A DNA stretch of 64,000 nucleotides from positions 7,432,143-7,496,142 of the forward strand of contig CM037845.1 in assembly GCA_021234535.1 (NCBI GenBank), read 5' to 3'. This stretch comes from Stichopus chloronotus (taxonomy: Eukaryota > Echinodermata > Holothuroidea > Aspidochirotida > Stichopodidae). This document shows, in pieces, positions 24,619 through 37,920 of the stretch (positions are counted from its first letter, which is position 1; each line of letters begins with the position of its first letter). The notes beneath the pieces were generated by a model. It was not told the DNA's origin, searched no databases, and saw nothing but the letters and a program-made list of their open reading frames with translations. Made by a program: the position numbers and the translations under genes.

Positions 24619-24870
24619 TCAGCTAGATGGGGTGGCAGTAGCTACAACTTGTAGAGACAATTCACCAGACCTTTTTTTTTCTATTGCATCCATTAACTCT
24701 GTGAATTTTGAATGGTTTTTAGCAAAGTCGGACTGACGTACGTAGTAAACGTCAAAGAAAAAGACACGGCCGGCATACCAACGTCGCCATGTCATCCACT
24801 CTTCTTCCGAAATGTACTGGAGTAGGATGGGATCCTTGGCAGTAACATGGAAACAGAACATAGTCTTCAT
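24619..24870 (-). CDS. Unidentified 83-residue protein or terminal exon
   Basis: I do not recognise this frame, but it looks more gene-like than its neighbours. It starts at an ATG, and the middle is rich in aromatic and charged residues (EEEWMTWRRWYAGRVFFFDV, then YYVRQSDFAKNHSKFTELMD). It ends AIEKKRSGELSLQVVATATP, two serines, and a TGA. On the minus strand, 13 bases upstream of the ATG, a CCAATACAG acceptor leaves the frame open into the ATG. It could therefore be the last exon of a minus-strand gene whose other exons I could not find, or a small single-exon gene. No signal peptide or membrane segment is obvious; FFFDVYYV is a short beta-like hydrophobic stretch. It may also be chance or part of an old repeat. 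Confidence 0.4.
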   Translation of the reverse strand: MKTMFCFHVTAKDPILLQYISEEEWMTWRRWYAGRVFFFDVYYVRQSDFAKNHSKFTELMDAIEKKRSGELSLQVVATATPSS

Positions 24871-26314
24871 TATATCCCTTCCTGTATTGGATGGAAACTA
24901 TAAACTATATATATATATATACTGCACCGGAAATTACGTAAATCATTCTTCTTTTTACAAAACAACCTGCTGTTACAAGACTGCAAGTCCCATATGCAGA
25001 CAATTACGGGTGTCTCAATGTTGATTCGCCATCGAATCTCTCGGCTTACATTCCTCCCCGTCACTGTATTTCACCTATTTCTCCCATCTTCATTCCATCT
25101 GTTAGTTTTTCGTACTCCAGAAATTAAGTCAACACTCCACATGTAAGTATATATTTCACAAACTACTATGAACATTTCCTTCCGTCAGACTTGAATTTAT
25201 GATATAACAAACGGTGAGTGTTAATGACTCCACGCCCACTTTTTTTTTCTTTTGTTTTGTCTTTTTTGTTTGTTTGTTTGTTTTTTTTTTGCTACACTGT
25301 AGGCTGACGAAAATGTGTCAACATCAAGATCGAATCTGACTCAGTTACTTCAAATAAAAACAAAAAAGAAGTCAAACAGTCTATAAGGTTTACGTTCGAG
25401 TGGACTAAAAAAGAATGTCAGATTTGACGTTACAGGTGTAACCTTATAGTATACAACGAGGCTGTATATTAACATTTAATAAATTATGTATATAGTGTAT
25501 TTCCATTCGCCGCCATATATTTTAAAATGCCTACAGGAAGAAGAGGGGAAGACAAAAAAGGAGGCGAACTTTTACACTTCCCTTCCTACATCAGTGGATC
25601 TATTATTGACGTCACTGGATTTGTGCACAGTAATCCTTTAAACTCTTCTTTACTTTGTTTCATTTAATTTATTTATTTCTTCTTCTTATTCCGGTATCTG
25701 TTGTTCAAAGGCAGTTACTTGACCTTTATTTTTTTACAGACTTGATATATGTTTATAATTTTTCTACGTTAATATTAGTCGGTCCATAGGTCATTTTCCA
25801 GTGAACCTTATATTAAAAAAAATCCTACTTAACCCAATTAAAATGAAGAATGAGAATGAACATTATTTATTGATACCTTGTGAAAAAAACAAAACAAAAT
25901 CTCTATTTCTTTTGGAAAAAGAAATATTGGACAAAGTCATTTTGAAACACGTGACGGTGTCTGTTGGAGAAATTTCGATCGTTCTATAGATTTGTCTTAA
26001 AACTACATAAGATCACTTTCAATCGAATGTTTTAACAATACGAGGCAAAAAAAAAACGTGGTGGAAAAATAAATTAAAACCCGTTGGGACTTAACAAAGA
26101 AAACCACTCGCTTGGAAGACGTAAGACTAGAAACACTAAGTTTATTCATACAATTAAAGTAACTCTTTTTTTCAGCATAAGGTAGTGACAAAATTTTAAT
26201 GAGTCACCACGTTACGGTGTTCTGGAGACAAGAACATTGTTTTTATTGTTAAATTTAAATTTTCTGTTATGTTTGAATGAGACGAAATCTGTGATAATGG
26301 TCAATGCGCCCATT

Positions 26315-26361
26315 AGACCATCGGACCCTGGGACCATTGGACCATTGGACCATCGGACCAT
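26315..26361 (+). repeat. Tandem repeat of GGACCATTG/GGACCATCG-type words
   Basis: About five units of 8-10 bp (GACCATCG, GGACCCTG, GGACCATTG, GGACCATTG, GGACCATCG) run head to tail. No function is apparent. Confidence 0.75.
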
Positions 26362-26488
26362 GTAATGCATCGATCGACACAGAAAAGATTACTTTCTCTC
26401 TTTTTCGAGCTATTATGACAGCCGAAGGATAATGAAAGCTTGATTTGGCATAATATCAATTTAGTCCCCCGTCAAATCCACATTGAGA

Positions 26489-26558
26489 GGGTTGCAGCTG
26501 TGGGACGCCGAGGACCACCTCATGGAGTAGGGTGGCTTGAGAACCCACGGCTCAACCC
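26489..26558 (+). other. 70-nt stable hairpin, possible structured RNA or transposon stem
   Basis: GGGTTG (26489-26494) pairs with CAACCC (26553-26558). After one bulged C, AGCTGTGGG (26496-26504) pairs with CCCACGGCT (26544-26552) through one G-U pair, giving 15 pairs. A second inner stem, CCACCT (26515-26520) with GGGTGG (26530-26535), closes a 9-nt loop. The segment is GC-rich in AT-rich surroundings. This geometry suits a small-RNA precursor, but old inverted-repeat transposons make similar stems and no family match is known to me. Confidence 0.35.
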
Positions 26559-29040
26559 GATACAATTTTGTCCGTTCAAATGGTGAGATAGCTTCCGTGA
26601 TCTTCTCCCTTGCATAACAGTAAATGTGAGTTTAAAGCTTTAAAGGGTCGAGAAAAGAATACAGGAGAGTGTAAGTATGACGTAATACATCATAAACATC
26701 TTCCATAAAGATCACTCAGGTTAAGAGTAGAACGAGAAGACTAATTACTTCAAATTGATATCATTATAGCAACTTAGAATGCTTTGATCCAATCTTCATT
26801 CCTTTTTATCCAGTGGATGTGAAGTAGTTTGGACCAACGAAATAATCCAGAGAGGAGATGTATCAGTAAAGGTAAAACACTAAAGCATTTGAAAAACAGA
26901 AGAACGGGGGGCGTTCTTTTCCAACTCCCGCAGCTGAGGTAAATTTCTACTACATTGTGTGACTTGCAGTCATTAAATTAAATTTAGACTTATTAGACAA
27001 TAACCTAAAGAATAAATTCGAAATGTAGAAAAGACAATTCTGTAGCGCTATGGGATGAGGGGCGGGGGGGGGGGGTGTGTAATAACATGCAATAGTTGGT
27101 ATCAAACTAACTCTACTATCAGTATTGCCCACAAAATAAAGACTGATTAAGTACCACCTTGGGAATTTATCTTGACCTTATTTTCTCTGTTGAAACAGCA
27201 TCATCAACAACATCAATGCCAGCAAATTCGTAAGCTTTTTCGTAAACTAAACGATATCTCGTTTTAAGAGGGGAGGGGGACGGTAGAAGAGAAAGATAAA
27301 ACAAAGAACTCACTGCACGTCGTAAAAGAGATATCAACTATACCATAACAACTATACCAAATTACATCCCCCCCCCCCCCCCTGCTCCCCGGACACTCGT
27401 TTCCATTCGCGTCCCACACAGAAGAGACTCGACATGTCAACATGCATCAACCGTGTACATTGCAACATGCAGTGAATTACATATATATATATTTCCGGAC
27501 TTGCTCGTTGTACCTCAAACATGTTATGCAAACGTTTATGTGCATGAGGGTGTTGACATGAAATAATCCTCGCCTAAATTCAAACATACGCCCACGTCTA
27601 AAAACGTCAAGTTTCATTCTTGCGCAAATAACCTCCATGTGCGTAAGTTTTATTGCAGTATAAAAATTTCGTGCGTGTATGTGCATCTTTCCGCAATCGT
27701 GTAAAAAAGTGTGCATACACATGTTGTAAGTTGGGACAGGCTCTGCATTCACTCTTTCTGCTGTGCAGCGAGTTATGATGACTGTTGCCATACCGGAAAC
27801 GTGGATTTATTGGTGCACATGTAAACTGAATTATTAAAAAAAAATAAAAAGTTAATACTTTTATGTATTCGTGGTTCTTCCAAAGGAAGAATTCAGAGAA
27901 AATAGGCCTATGTAAGATCTTTCTCTCACAAACTACCTGAAATGATTCCCGTGAAAAAAAGAGAGTTGATAACGATTTTACACTGTTCTATAATATCCAT
28001 CTGTCATCTCTGAGGACGTATGACAGTAATTTAAAAGATTACAACGAAAAGCCGATTTGACAAGATTGGTCCTTTGGCGATAAAACTGAACAGACTGACT
28101 TTAAAGTCAACTGTAAAAATGGTGGGATTTACAATCGACTGGGTTACACGATGTTAATTCTACGACCCTAGTTCTATACCACCAGGAGATAACTGAAGTC
28201 ATCACCGATTATTGAAACAAATTGTAGATAAACACACCGAGTATGAACAAAAGTATAATTGCAATAAGGTAAACAAAAAGTGTGACCAGCTCTCTCCCGT
28301 TTTTGCGTGTACAACAAGTTTCCAGGCTCGGTCAGAGATAGCAAAGGGAGACCTTGAAAATACGGTATGCCCTCTATTTGACAATTCCAGACGTCATCAA
28401 ATTATAGAACATATAATCGAACTAGTGACAGATCAGTTTCATGCTCCGATAAGAAGACGAGACCTAGGCTATACATCATTATCTTAATTAATGGAACCCA
28501 TTTTAAGAATGGACAAGAAAAAGATAGGCAGGTGGAGAGAACAATGAGCAAGTTGACAATAAGGAGATAGAGAACATGACGTAGTTAAAAATGCATATGT
28601 TCATAAATGCGCTGAAACATATGCCCTGCTCTTACATATAGCTTCTTGTACTGAAGAAACTGACAGTCGAGGTTGCTATGAATTAGGATAGCCTTTCCCA
28701 ACTGATTTTGGAGAGACATGCATGAAAGAAAGCATCAGGAAATTAAATCTTTACTTTAAAATTAAAGTGAGCTGGGTTGTTAAAACGAGTCTGTTGGGAT
28801 GAATCCCCCCCCCCCCCCCCCGTCAAGTCTCTGCCACCAGATACCTAGTACCGGTAAGATTAACTAACGATCTTATGCAGGCTGTACGTTTCATCGTGAA
28901 TTTGTATGTGTTCCGCGAATTTCGCTATCGCACAGTACCTCACTGCATATGCACACACACACACATACTTGGCAAATTGGCAAGGTTTTCAAGTATCTTC
29001 GATGCTAGCTTAACACATAGTTCTTTTTCTCAGACAGTGT

Positions 29041-29083
29041 TTTTTTTTTTTTTTTGCATGCATGCATGCATGCATGCATGCAT
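29041..29083 (+). repeat. T15 tract followed by (GCAT)7
   Basis: Fifteen T (29041-29055) run into seven perfect GCAT units (29056-29083). Alternating purine-pyrimidine sequence of this kind is self-complementary and can adopt unusual helical forms. Confidence 0.9.
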
Positions 29084-30018
29084 TCAGTTATCACAGTTGC
29101 GTCACTCATGCAGTTATACCATGCCTGTGTCCTATCTTTATTGATTATACACTGTGCAGAGGTTAAATAAAAGTCACTATATTTATCAGATCAATTAGGC
29201 AAAAACAAAAGTAGAAGAAATCTTTACAACATAGAAGACAAAAGACACCGTTGGCGTCACTATTCCAAGGTAACTTAGACTGAGATGCTTTTAACCTCGA
29301 TTACGTCATTATTGATACCCCTACGTCATAACAAGAGCTTTGCTTACCTAGTTTAGTGTATTGTATTAATTATTGAGCGGGTATCGCTACAAACGTGTAT
29401 TTCATTTAGGATTTAATGCCCGTGATTATTGGGTTATTCATCAAAATGAAGCAATTTAAGCAGTCCCGAGAAATTTCGTTAGGCATGATATGAATTTGCT
29501 CGTAAAATCAGAGGGACCTAGAAAACATTATTTAGCTTCCTGACTTTACGTCTCTGTTGTGTTAAAGGAAACAGGGCGATTGCAATGCATCCAAAATGGC
29601 ATACAAAGAAAAAAGCTTAAATCATTGTTAGATCATACAGGCTCTCGTTAATATACATGTACAAACGCTCTAAACATTGTGTATTAAGATGAGTTACGCC
29701 GGATGGCTCTTTGAAAGTTTGGGTGAACAAATTATTTCTTGAACAGCAAATGACTGAATTGCTTTTTGTGAAATTTTTTTTCTTGAAAAGAAGACCACTG
29801 TCCTTGATTATATAATTTGTCCCTAAATATTGATTTTAAAAATGTTAATGTTTTTTCTATAAAACAAAAGGTTTTTTTTTTCTTTAAGTCTGTAAAATGA
29901 GGTAGTATGTACGTCACGTTGTGTGTTTGCATTTCGTTGAATTATGTTGCGCTGTATTAGTTTGTTTCTTTGTAGCCCGCTGTATTGTATTGTGGCCCTG
30001 TGGCATACACGTTGAAGT

Positions 30019-30050
30019 ACCGTGTTACTTTGCGCTGCGTGTAACACGGT
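30019..30050. repeat. Perfect 10-bp stem hairpin
   Basis: ACCGTGTTAC (30019-30028) and its exact reverse complement (30041-30050) enclose a 12-nt loop. The surrounding 150 bases are unusually rich in GCGT/GTTGCG words. Confidence 0.75.
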
Positions 30051-31081
30051 GTCTCGGGTTGCGTGTAATTGCGTTTTTACGCGTTGCGTTGCATTATTCT
30101 GCCCTGTTGTAATATCTCCTAGCTGGTTGGCTTCGTCTTATAATGGCCAGGTCGCAAATCAGTTGCCTGGCAACTGGAATCACAATCCGATTACAAGTCA
30201 CTCAACACGAAACTGCCCACATGTAATCTCTGTTGCACTTGTCATGGTAGAGAAAAAATAATAACTCATATATTGACTGCGCTGGTATATATTTAAGATC
30301 ATGAGAAAAAAATATAAATATTTGATCACAATCCTTCTAAATGTTCACTAACAATATTCACATAAAATATATGCACACATGTCAGGCTCATAATTAGGCT
30401 ACACCACCTTTTATCCCATTGCCTGTACTCTAAGTCTTATATTTATCCTTTAATTATGCATTAATTACATTTCACTGTATCAATTTGCATATTCATGATT
30501 TAGCTTTATATCCTGAACACTCTCTACATAGTGTACTGTAGACAACCTGCTCTGCAATGGAATAATTGTAGAGGCCACTTGCGTTCCATTATATTTACAT
30601 TGGTTTTTGTAGAGTTGTGTTTCGTGCATTGCAAATAATTCATGATACCTGTTCTCCATATTTTCCCCACCCTACCTCACCTCGACACCCTGGACCTCCC
30701 CACGACGCCGCATACCTCATCTCGACAGCCTGCCTCATCTCGAACTCGAAGCAACAAACTGAGATTGCCTTAACAGAATGCACGTCACAGTTAAGCCGTC
30801 AACTTTGAAATTGAGCTTGAATCGGTCAGAAGGAATCAGTTGATGCAATTTTTAAGAAGTCATCAAAAGTTTGCATTTATGCCACTCTTATGAGTTTTTC
30901 TCCGATGTGAGAAGAGTTTCAATCCATTAGGGATGTTTACGGCTTAAGGCACCCATTCCTTTTGTGCGATATATCTAATCATTTCCACTTGATATCCAAG
31001 TATTCACACCATACTTATTTTATATGTTAAAAAACCTTGACATTTATATTTTGCAAGGGGTTACGTAGATCAATTCTTTGA

Positions 31082-31109
31082 TTCTGACTTGCCAATCAGC
31101 AAGTCAGAA
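31082..31109. repeat. Perfect 11-bp stem hairpin with 6-nt loop
   Basis: TTCTGACTTGC (31082-31092) pairs exactly with 31099-31109. There is no T-rich tail and no adjacent gene, so no terminator role is claimed. Confidence 0.75.
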
Positions 31110-32904
31110 CCACTGTCTTATAAGTCAAAACGAGTCGTTATCACTTCAAAATCAAGTCAGAATGTTGTGCAAGAATTATGGTATTACCATATGCAAATAA
31201 TTAAAGTCATAAGACTATAATGTACCCGGCATTTTGTCAATTTCTGCAAACTTCCGCAAGTTGCAAAAGGTGTGTACCCATCTTCAGCAAATGACACAAT
31301 TCCAAATTGGCCCACTGTGAATAGGCGTGTGAACGTGTCTTGAAGCCCCGAAGTTGAAAACCGATTTTCAAGAATAGCGAATGGCAATGTTTTGAGGCTA
31401 TTGTCAACATGAAAATTTTCCGATGAAATTCAAGACGTAGCAGGCGACTTCAACCGTTCACCAGTTTTCAACAGCCGGTAACCACTGAATCTGTGAGTGG
31501 TCGACAAACATAAATCCTTAATTGGCAGCAACTATCTGGATAAAAAGGAAGGAATTTCCGATGTAACTCCTTCTAGTATAAGTACGGTAACATTACGCTA
31601 CTGCATATCTTGACTCACAAGTTTGTCACAGGATATTTGAACTTTTTGGGCAAAATTTGTTGGACGAAGTGAATTTTCTTGATGACAATTAAATCATGTG
31701 GTCACAAGGCTGTGCTCGCCTTTTCCTCCTCGCTATATATGGATACATCTCAATGAGATGAATCTTGAATTGTCATGCTAGATACCAACATATTGATCAA
31801 CAATTACTGGTGTATATCGATCTATTGACTGATGGAAAATCAGAGACAGTAACAACAATGTATTTTAAGATGATGTAAATACCACACACCTGATCCTAAT
31901 ATTCCTTCTGATACCTTATCCATATGCTTCTACCCCACCACCCCGCCCCCTCCCCAGTGTACCGATTCTTTGAAGTGCATACGTTTTGACCCGTTAAACC
32001 TATTTCTTTTAATGTCCAAATTCCAATCACATCACTTTATGGTACGATATTCACTGGGAGTGAGGAGGATCAGAATTGTCACGTGAGCCATGCACCTTGT
32101 GTATATTAAAACCCTTTTACAATTTGTGAAACCACTGAAGATCTTGCAATACAACAAATTACCAACATTTATGTAAGATAACATTCCCAACAATTTTATT
32201 CGTATCTTCTCATCACTTAAATACTATTCTTGCTTTCTGTCCAGTCTTTTCCCTCGTTTTTCCGATTTGCTTTTTACACCCAATGAGCAACCTTATTTCG
32301 TTGCACAATATAACACTATTGCGCAACAATCATTATCAAGACATCATGGCATTGTATGACAAACAGGTCATACTATCGGGTAATGCAATTTACGCTATAA
32401 CGCGTTCAACACGATGTCACTCCAATTCCCTGAGGTAAGAAAAGGTCTGAATATATCGTGATAATTCTCCGCGTCTTCCAAGAAAATTTTCCGGAAGTAT
32501 TATTTTCCATTCACCAGTTTTGTCATCGAATCTTAATATTTATATTTACTCCCGTCCTTTTTGTGGTCTGCACCAGTGACCGGTATATTACAAGCAAGAA
32601 CAAACCTATCCATCCCGCCTACTCCTATACCTGAGTGCTCATTTTGAACTCCTATAATCCAGCGTGTTTTCGATTCTGCGCACTCGGGCTAGTCGTTGCT
32701 TTGTTATTCATCACGACTAAATTACTTCGTACGTCACGAGTGCCGTGTTTCCCACAAGCTGATTGTGAAGCGGACCGATGAGGCGGCAGTGTTGAAATCG
32801 TTTCCTTCTTCTATGCAATGATAGAATTTCCCTCAGTGCTCGTTCTCTCTCTCTCTCTCTTTCTTTCTTTTTATTATTTTGTTAAGTGTTGTCTGTTCGC
32901 TTTG

Positions 32905-33000
32905 TGACGTCACGGCTCGTGACGTAGGGAATCCGTGCGATCGAGATATTTATATCCGCTAAATGTATATTTTGATTTGCTACTGCACGTGCGGATCAGT
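32905..33000 (+). promoter_or_regulatory. Candidate core promoter: CRE, E-box, TATA and initiator
   Basis: The elements are a perfect palindromic cAMP-response element TGACGTCA (32905-32912), a second TGACGT (32920-32925), TATTTATA (32947-32954), TATATTTT from 32966, CACGTG (32986-32991) and an initiator-like TCAGT with its A at 32998. That A is 32 bases from the start of the second TATA-like word, the usual distance. The block is CpG-rich. A splice donor follows at 33272. Confidence 0.4.
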
Positions 33001-33271
33001 ACAGCGTTCGGTGTAGGTACGAGACGAAATTGCATCTCTATTACAAAACCATTTCGCAATTTGTTTTAATCATTTCCGCCATTAATGGCGTAAAACAGAA
33101 GGGAGAAAAAGAAACCTGTGGAAACCCATAAATTTGGACAGTGTTTTGAAAAAGGTCGGCGTTAAGAGAGGGAAAATTGTGTTTATATGGTACAGTTTAA
33201 TACTAGTGATAGCTTTCTCCATAAAGTGTGTTTCAACGGTCACCAGATTGAAAGAACTTGAAGTGTGGAGG
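32998..33271 (+). other. Possible first exon, mostly non-coding, ending at a strong donor
   Basis: Downstream of the promoter-like block a sequence runs to GGAGG before GTAAGT (33272). The only early ATG (33085) opens a two-codon frame, ATG GCG TAA. A longer frame through the donor contains a membrane-helix-like stretch (KIVFIWYSLILVIAFSIKCV) but has no ATG, only TTG at 33134, so it may be chance. If transcribed, this could be a distant first exon of TENT5 (acceptor at 40300) or belong to an unknown gene. Confidence 0.25.
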
Positions 33272-36200
33272 GTAAGTGTCTATATCATATCGTACCTTTT
33301 ATACAAATTGGTTTTGGTTTCTCGCTATTTCTTATAATGTTGCATGTGTTCATGCAGTAACGCATTTTTAAAGGACATAAGATGATTGCTATACGTTTTG
33401 TCTAGAAATGTCGCAATGTCGTGGGCTAGTTTTATGTTCATTATTGAATGATGACAATCGGACATAATTTAATTGTTGTTCGCTAATAGTACATACAGGG
33501 AACTATGGCCTTAGTACTATGGCCTTAGTTGACAGAGGACACGGGGATTTGGACACTGACTAACTGTCATACTGTTCTTGTACATCTACAATAAATGCAC
33601 AGGCGTATAGATACTTTTAAAAAAGATAGAAAGTTAAGATTAAGTTACCCGTTCTCTCTTATGGAATGCATGCTGCAGTTTATGTAAAGGCATGTTGTTT
33701 GCAGCAAATGATAATAAACTACATATCCAGTTTATGTATTTTATAAGCATAGGCCTAAAAGTGCCGTAACATGTATAGTGTTAGGTACAATCTTCATCGT
33801 ATATAAAGCAGCGGAGTTTCTGAAGTAATTGTAATATTGCCCTATGTACACATTTTGTATATCTAACAATTTCCCTGATCAGATACAATAATGACTAAGT
33901 GGCAGACTGCAACAAATGCAGCTGATAATATCACCTCTCTTTACGTCTGAAACCATTCGTCTAATAGGCATGACGCAATTACAGACATCAAATACAAAGT
34001 GTCAATTCTTCTTTCCTTTTTTTGACACATTTGCTGTCAAAGAAAGAAACCGTGGAATCAAAACTTCCGGAACAGCCGACTCACTTATTCGGCACTGCAT
34101 TGTGTTATACATGCTCGTAAGAATGATCGTTCGTGCACTGAAGATATTAGAACACTTTGACAAACAGGCAGACGATTGGGATTGCTGGTGATTGCGCAAC
34201 ACACCTTAGCAACGGAGGGTCGCTAACCGCATGTTGCACCAGACTGGGTGGAGGCCCATTAGCTAATTATATTCACCAGACAAGAATGAGTTTGAGAAAT
34301 GGCATTGGACGGCAGTTTTCAAGACTTCTTTCAGTCTTATTGTTCACATATATACGTCTTACACGCAGGACTTTTGAGAAAACATATGTTATGGCTACTT
34401 GCAAAGTATGAACAAGGACGTTATCTTAAAAAGGACATACTCCCCCACGCGTGATTTATAGCATGTTTTTTCTTTCCATTTCACTTAGTCAACATATTTT
34501 TGCAGCTACCATATGCTTGTTGATGCAATGTATGGACAAATGCGGGCGTTACTGATTTCAATGCAAATTTATCTTCTGACAAGCCACACAAGAAAAAAAT
34601 ACTATTAAATATATAGCAAAGTTCAACTATAGTGATAAATTGCCACTTTTTAAGATTTGTATGGAAAGTGAAAATACATTCATTTTACAGCTGATACATG
34701 CGCTTATTTGACAGAAGTTCTACTTAATTGGTGGCTCGTTCAGCCAAAGTCTATTCTATGACTGCATGTATAATTAATTGTAGTAAATATGTTTAAAAAA
34801 AACGACGCCGTTTTCAATTAGTGATAACAAATGAGCTCGCATATCCGAATTGATTAAGATGTATCAGGCGAAGCCAGAACATTAACGCTCTAATCACTTC
34901 TTTAATGCTCTACCGCCGATTTATCAGCGGTCATGATGAAAGGACGGGTTAGACATTGCAAGGCAGGTGCGTCTGTGTGCTGTCATTTATAAATGTGTTG
35001 GCACAACTGTAGGGTATTGTACATCCAACACACCTTGACGAACTTCAAGTACATAAGATGGAGTCCCTGGAACGGTCTCCTGAACTGCTTCTGGAAAGAA
35101 ATTCAAATGTAGACAATGGCAGCAATAAAAATGAAACCGAAACAAGAAGGTTCACCAGGCACGCTTAACTGATATGATAAACAGATTGTATACATTACAC
35201 TACCATTTGGAGATTCGATTAAAAGGAGTGAAATTCAATCGGGGGGGGGGGAAGCAAAGAGGTTGAGTCTATAAATGGAGTGGCGCCATCCGAAATGTGT
35301 TATTTTGTTACCTTATATTCATGTGTGTGTGTTGCAAGGCCTAATTTGCATTAAAGAGTTAGGTAAACAAAACTTGGTGACACATTCGCGTGGGCCTATA
35401 CTTGGATTTGTTTGTTGCCTGTGTTTGTTGCCTGTGTCACACGGTGGGGTGACGAAATTGGTAAACTTGTTTCAATGTATTGGGTAGAATAAAACATAAA
35501 GGTGTAGATTGACACTCCTCGATATACATGTCATAGAAGCATTATCATCCGCAATCCTCTTCCATAATCCACATCACCCCTCTCTTTTCGGTAATTTTCA
35601 TCTATCTTGTTCCTGCTTCTTCGCCTTATCCTCACGTTTAGTTCAACTACGAGTTGTCCTTCTCTACATGATGATGCAGTCACTTTGCTAGCCTATTTTC
35701 GGACTCATTTTACCCGCGTTTCCCATTTCTTGAGTGTGAAACGTGCAGGTTTTTAATCTTGTTCGAACAGCCTTAAAAAATTTCTGTAGCCCGTAGATCG
35801 TCAATCTTCCTTACTTGCGGCAAAAATAGTCTAGAACCTTCTCAGACTTAAACCGTCTGTTTTCGTAAACATTCGCCGACATGTTTCTTGAAGAGCAGGG
35901 ATCCTACGTCATCAGAGAGAAAAAAGACAGATGAAGTAGTAAGGTGTAATTAAACTCTGCACGGCCGTCTCCATGGAGACCGGTGGTTGTTATTCGTGAC
36001 GTAAAGGTTCATTCACAAGGAAAAATACGTCGGAAGTAATAGTAAATTGTGCATATTGCATGGTTAGAGTTTTCTCTACACATGTGTATCTGGATAAATA
36101 CAGAGGAGCGGAAGAGAAAAGGATAAAACAATAAAAGAGATTTATACGTGAACTCTTTAATTGGATGAGAGGGATTCAATTTAATTTTCAACAGAGGGGG

Positions 36201-37920
36201 TACTTTGTGGCAGGGACTGTGACCTTTGGCCACGGATTGTAACGGATGGAGCGAAATTGCGTATTCTATTAAAGCGTGTATCGAAACAGCAATATGTGAA
36301 TTGAAATTGCAATTATTTATCACGGAGCAAATGCTGCAGTACATGACACTGACGGAAGCATTGGACCGGGGGGGGGGGGGGGGAGCGTTGTGGGTGAACT
36401 TAGATTATCGGTTAATTTATCACACGAGCCTTTTTGCTTGTCACGGCAGAAGACGTACTGTGGACGTGTCTCGTACATGGGATACTTAGTTTGCATGCCA
36501 TACATCTGCGTTCATGTGTACATACATATCAGACGGCATCAGTGTGCCCCAAATGTTCATGTTGTAAACACCGTAATGCAATGTATACGGTAGACAATTA
36601 TTCAGCGTGCGCATTTTATGTTTCATGTGTAAACAAGGCCGAAATGTTTGCAAAACTTGAAGTTGAATCAAATACCCAGGATTGGTTCAGCTCTCCAGTA
36701 AAACTAGAAGAGTCGATAACGGCAATCTGTCTATGTGAAGTTAAGAAATTGCCTGACAAAACTGCAGTTTTTTTATGTATATATACATAGCTTATGAATA
36801 ATGTAAATATTATAATGACACTTTGTGATATTATGTACATTTTCCTGGAAATGACCTCAAAATCAACACTGCGACAGTCACGGGAAAATATCGATTAAAG
36901 CGTAGGTCTCTTTTCAAATTTAAAACTGAAAGACACACTATACATTCTGTTGTACAGAAATTGCCAATACCGGAAGGACGCCGTTCATAGCCGCCGCTGT
37001 GCCACAGGTCGCGTACATTCTTTAATAGCGCCTCCATTCTGGAGAGGATCGCCCTTTTGTCGTAGTGCTGTTGTTACAAAATATCGCTTTCTAAAAGTAA
37101 ACTGTAAAATTAGGTTTATTTTTATACGAGTTTCGTATCTATTACCAAATCATTATTTCGATATCCCCGGGGAAATTCCAGACCTTCAACAAATTTTAAG
37201 TGTTTCTCTGATGAAAAGTAGTGTTTGGGGTTAATTCATAATTATTATGCTTGTCAATGAATTTTGTAATGTGACACTGCGATTTACACTTTGTGCCTTC
37301 CACAGTTCTGTGGGTTACTAAGATTCCATGGCATTGCAACACATAATAAACATTGAAATGGTGACGAAATCTATTGTGAATTGTTATTATTACTATTTTC
37401 ATCATTTAAAACGTTAACCATTGTAATAGTTGCTACAGATATTATAGCTTCACCTTTTTTCATAAAATTGATTTATTATTGTGTTAATATTGATATTTAT
37501 TTTGTGTTTACTACACTTAATCTCCCGTTCCCCTGGCCAAACACCCTCTCCCTCCCCCCCCCCCTCCCCCAAAAAAGTAAATTTTAACCTGTTATACTTC
37601 CAAGGTTAGGGAGTAGTTTCCAAGTTATCAATTATCGGAAGAGAGCGGCTGACAAGGATTTCCCGGGGGTGTAAGTAAGGAGGGGGGATCCAGGACTTTG
37701 TGAAGAAGGAGGCGCAGTCTTGCGAAAAGGGTGATATCAGGTGCGAAGGAGGATGGCTGATTACCGTCGGCACTGGGTGTACTGAATGGCATAAGCTCAG
37801 CTTTTAAATTGGTACCTCATGCCATTCTTCAAATCATTACAAAAAGGTCTACGAAAAATATCACACACAAGTCTACGAAAATGTTAATACATATCAGACA
37901 ACGAAAAACATGACTGCGGT
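33272..37920. other. Non-coding stretch between promoter-like block and foldback array
   Basis: No supported gene. It contains G runs at 35241 and 36368, a 14-bp direct repeat near 33502-33530 (ACTATGGCCTTAGT) and a TGTTTGTTGCCTG duplication near 35410-35440. The longest open frame (36434-36790) lacks an ATG start and any recognisable domain. Confidence 0.5.

Larger units (their letters stand above)
24871..32904. other. Intergenic region, no gene supported
   Basis: Only short open frames occur, none with a recognisable domain. The region contains long poly-C/G runs at 27064, 27368 and 28805, a GGACCATT tandem (26315-26361), a strong hairpin (26489-26558), a (GCAT)7 block at 29056, hairpins at 30019 and 31082, and a CT-rich tract at 32846-32871. 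Confidence 0.5.

Noticed and set aside
27477..27791. 104-residue minus-strand frame starting with ATG
   Set aside because: Composition follows recurring TGCGCA/TGCACAT words and ends in a TA repeat; no domain or splice context was found.
33134..33337. 67-residue frame with a membrane-helix-like segment
   Set aside because: No ATG in frame and the frame reads through a strong splice donor; kept only as part of a possible non-coding first exon.
36434..36790. 118-residue plus-strand frame
   Set aside because: No proper start codon, cysteine-rich without a pattern, no splice signals and no family resemblance.
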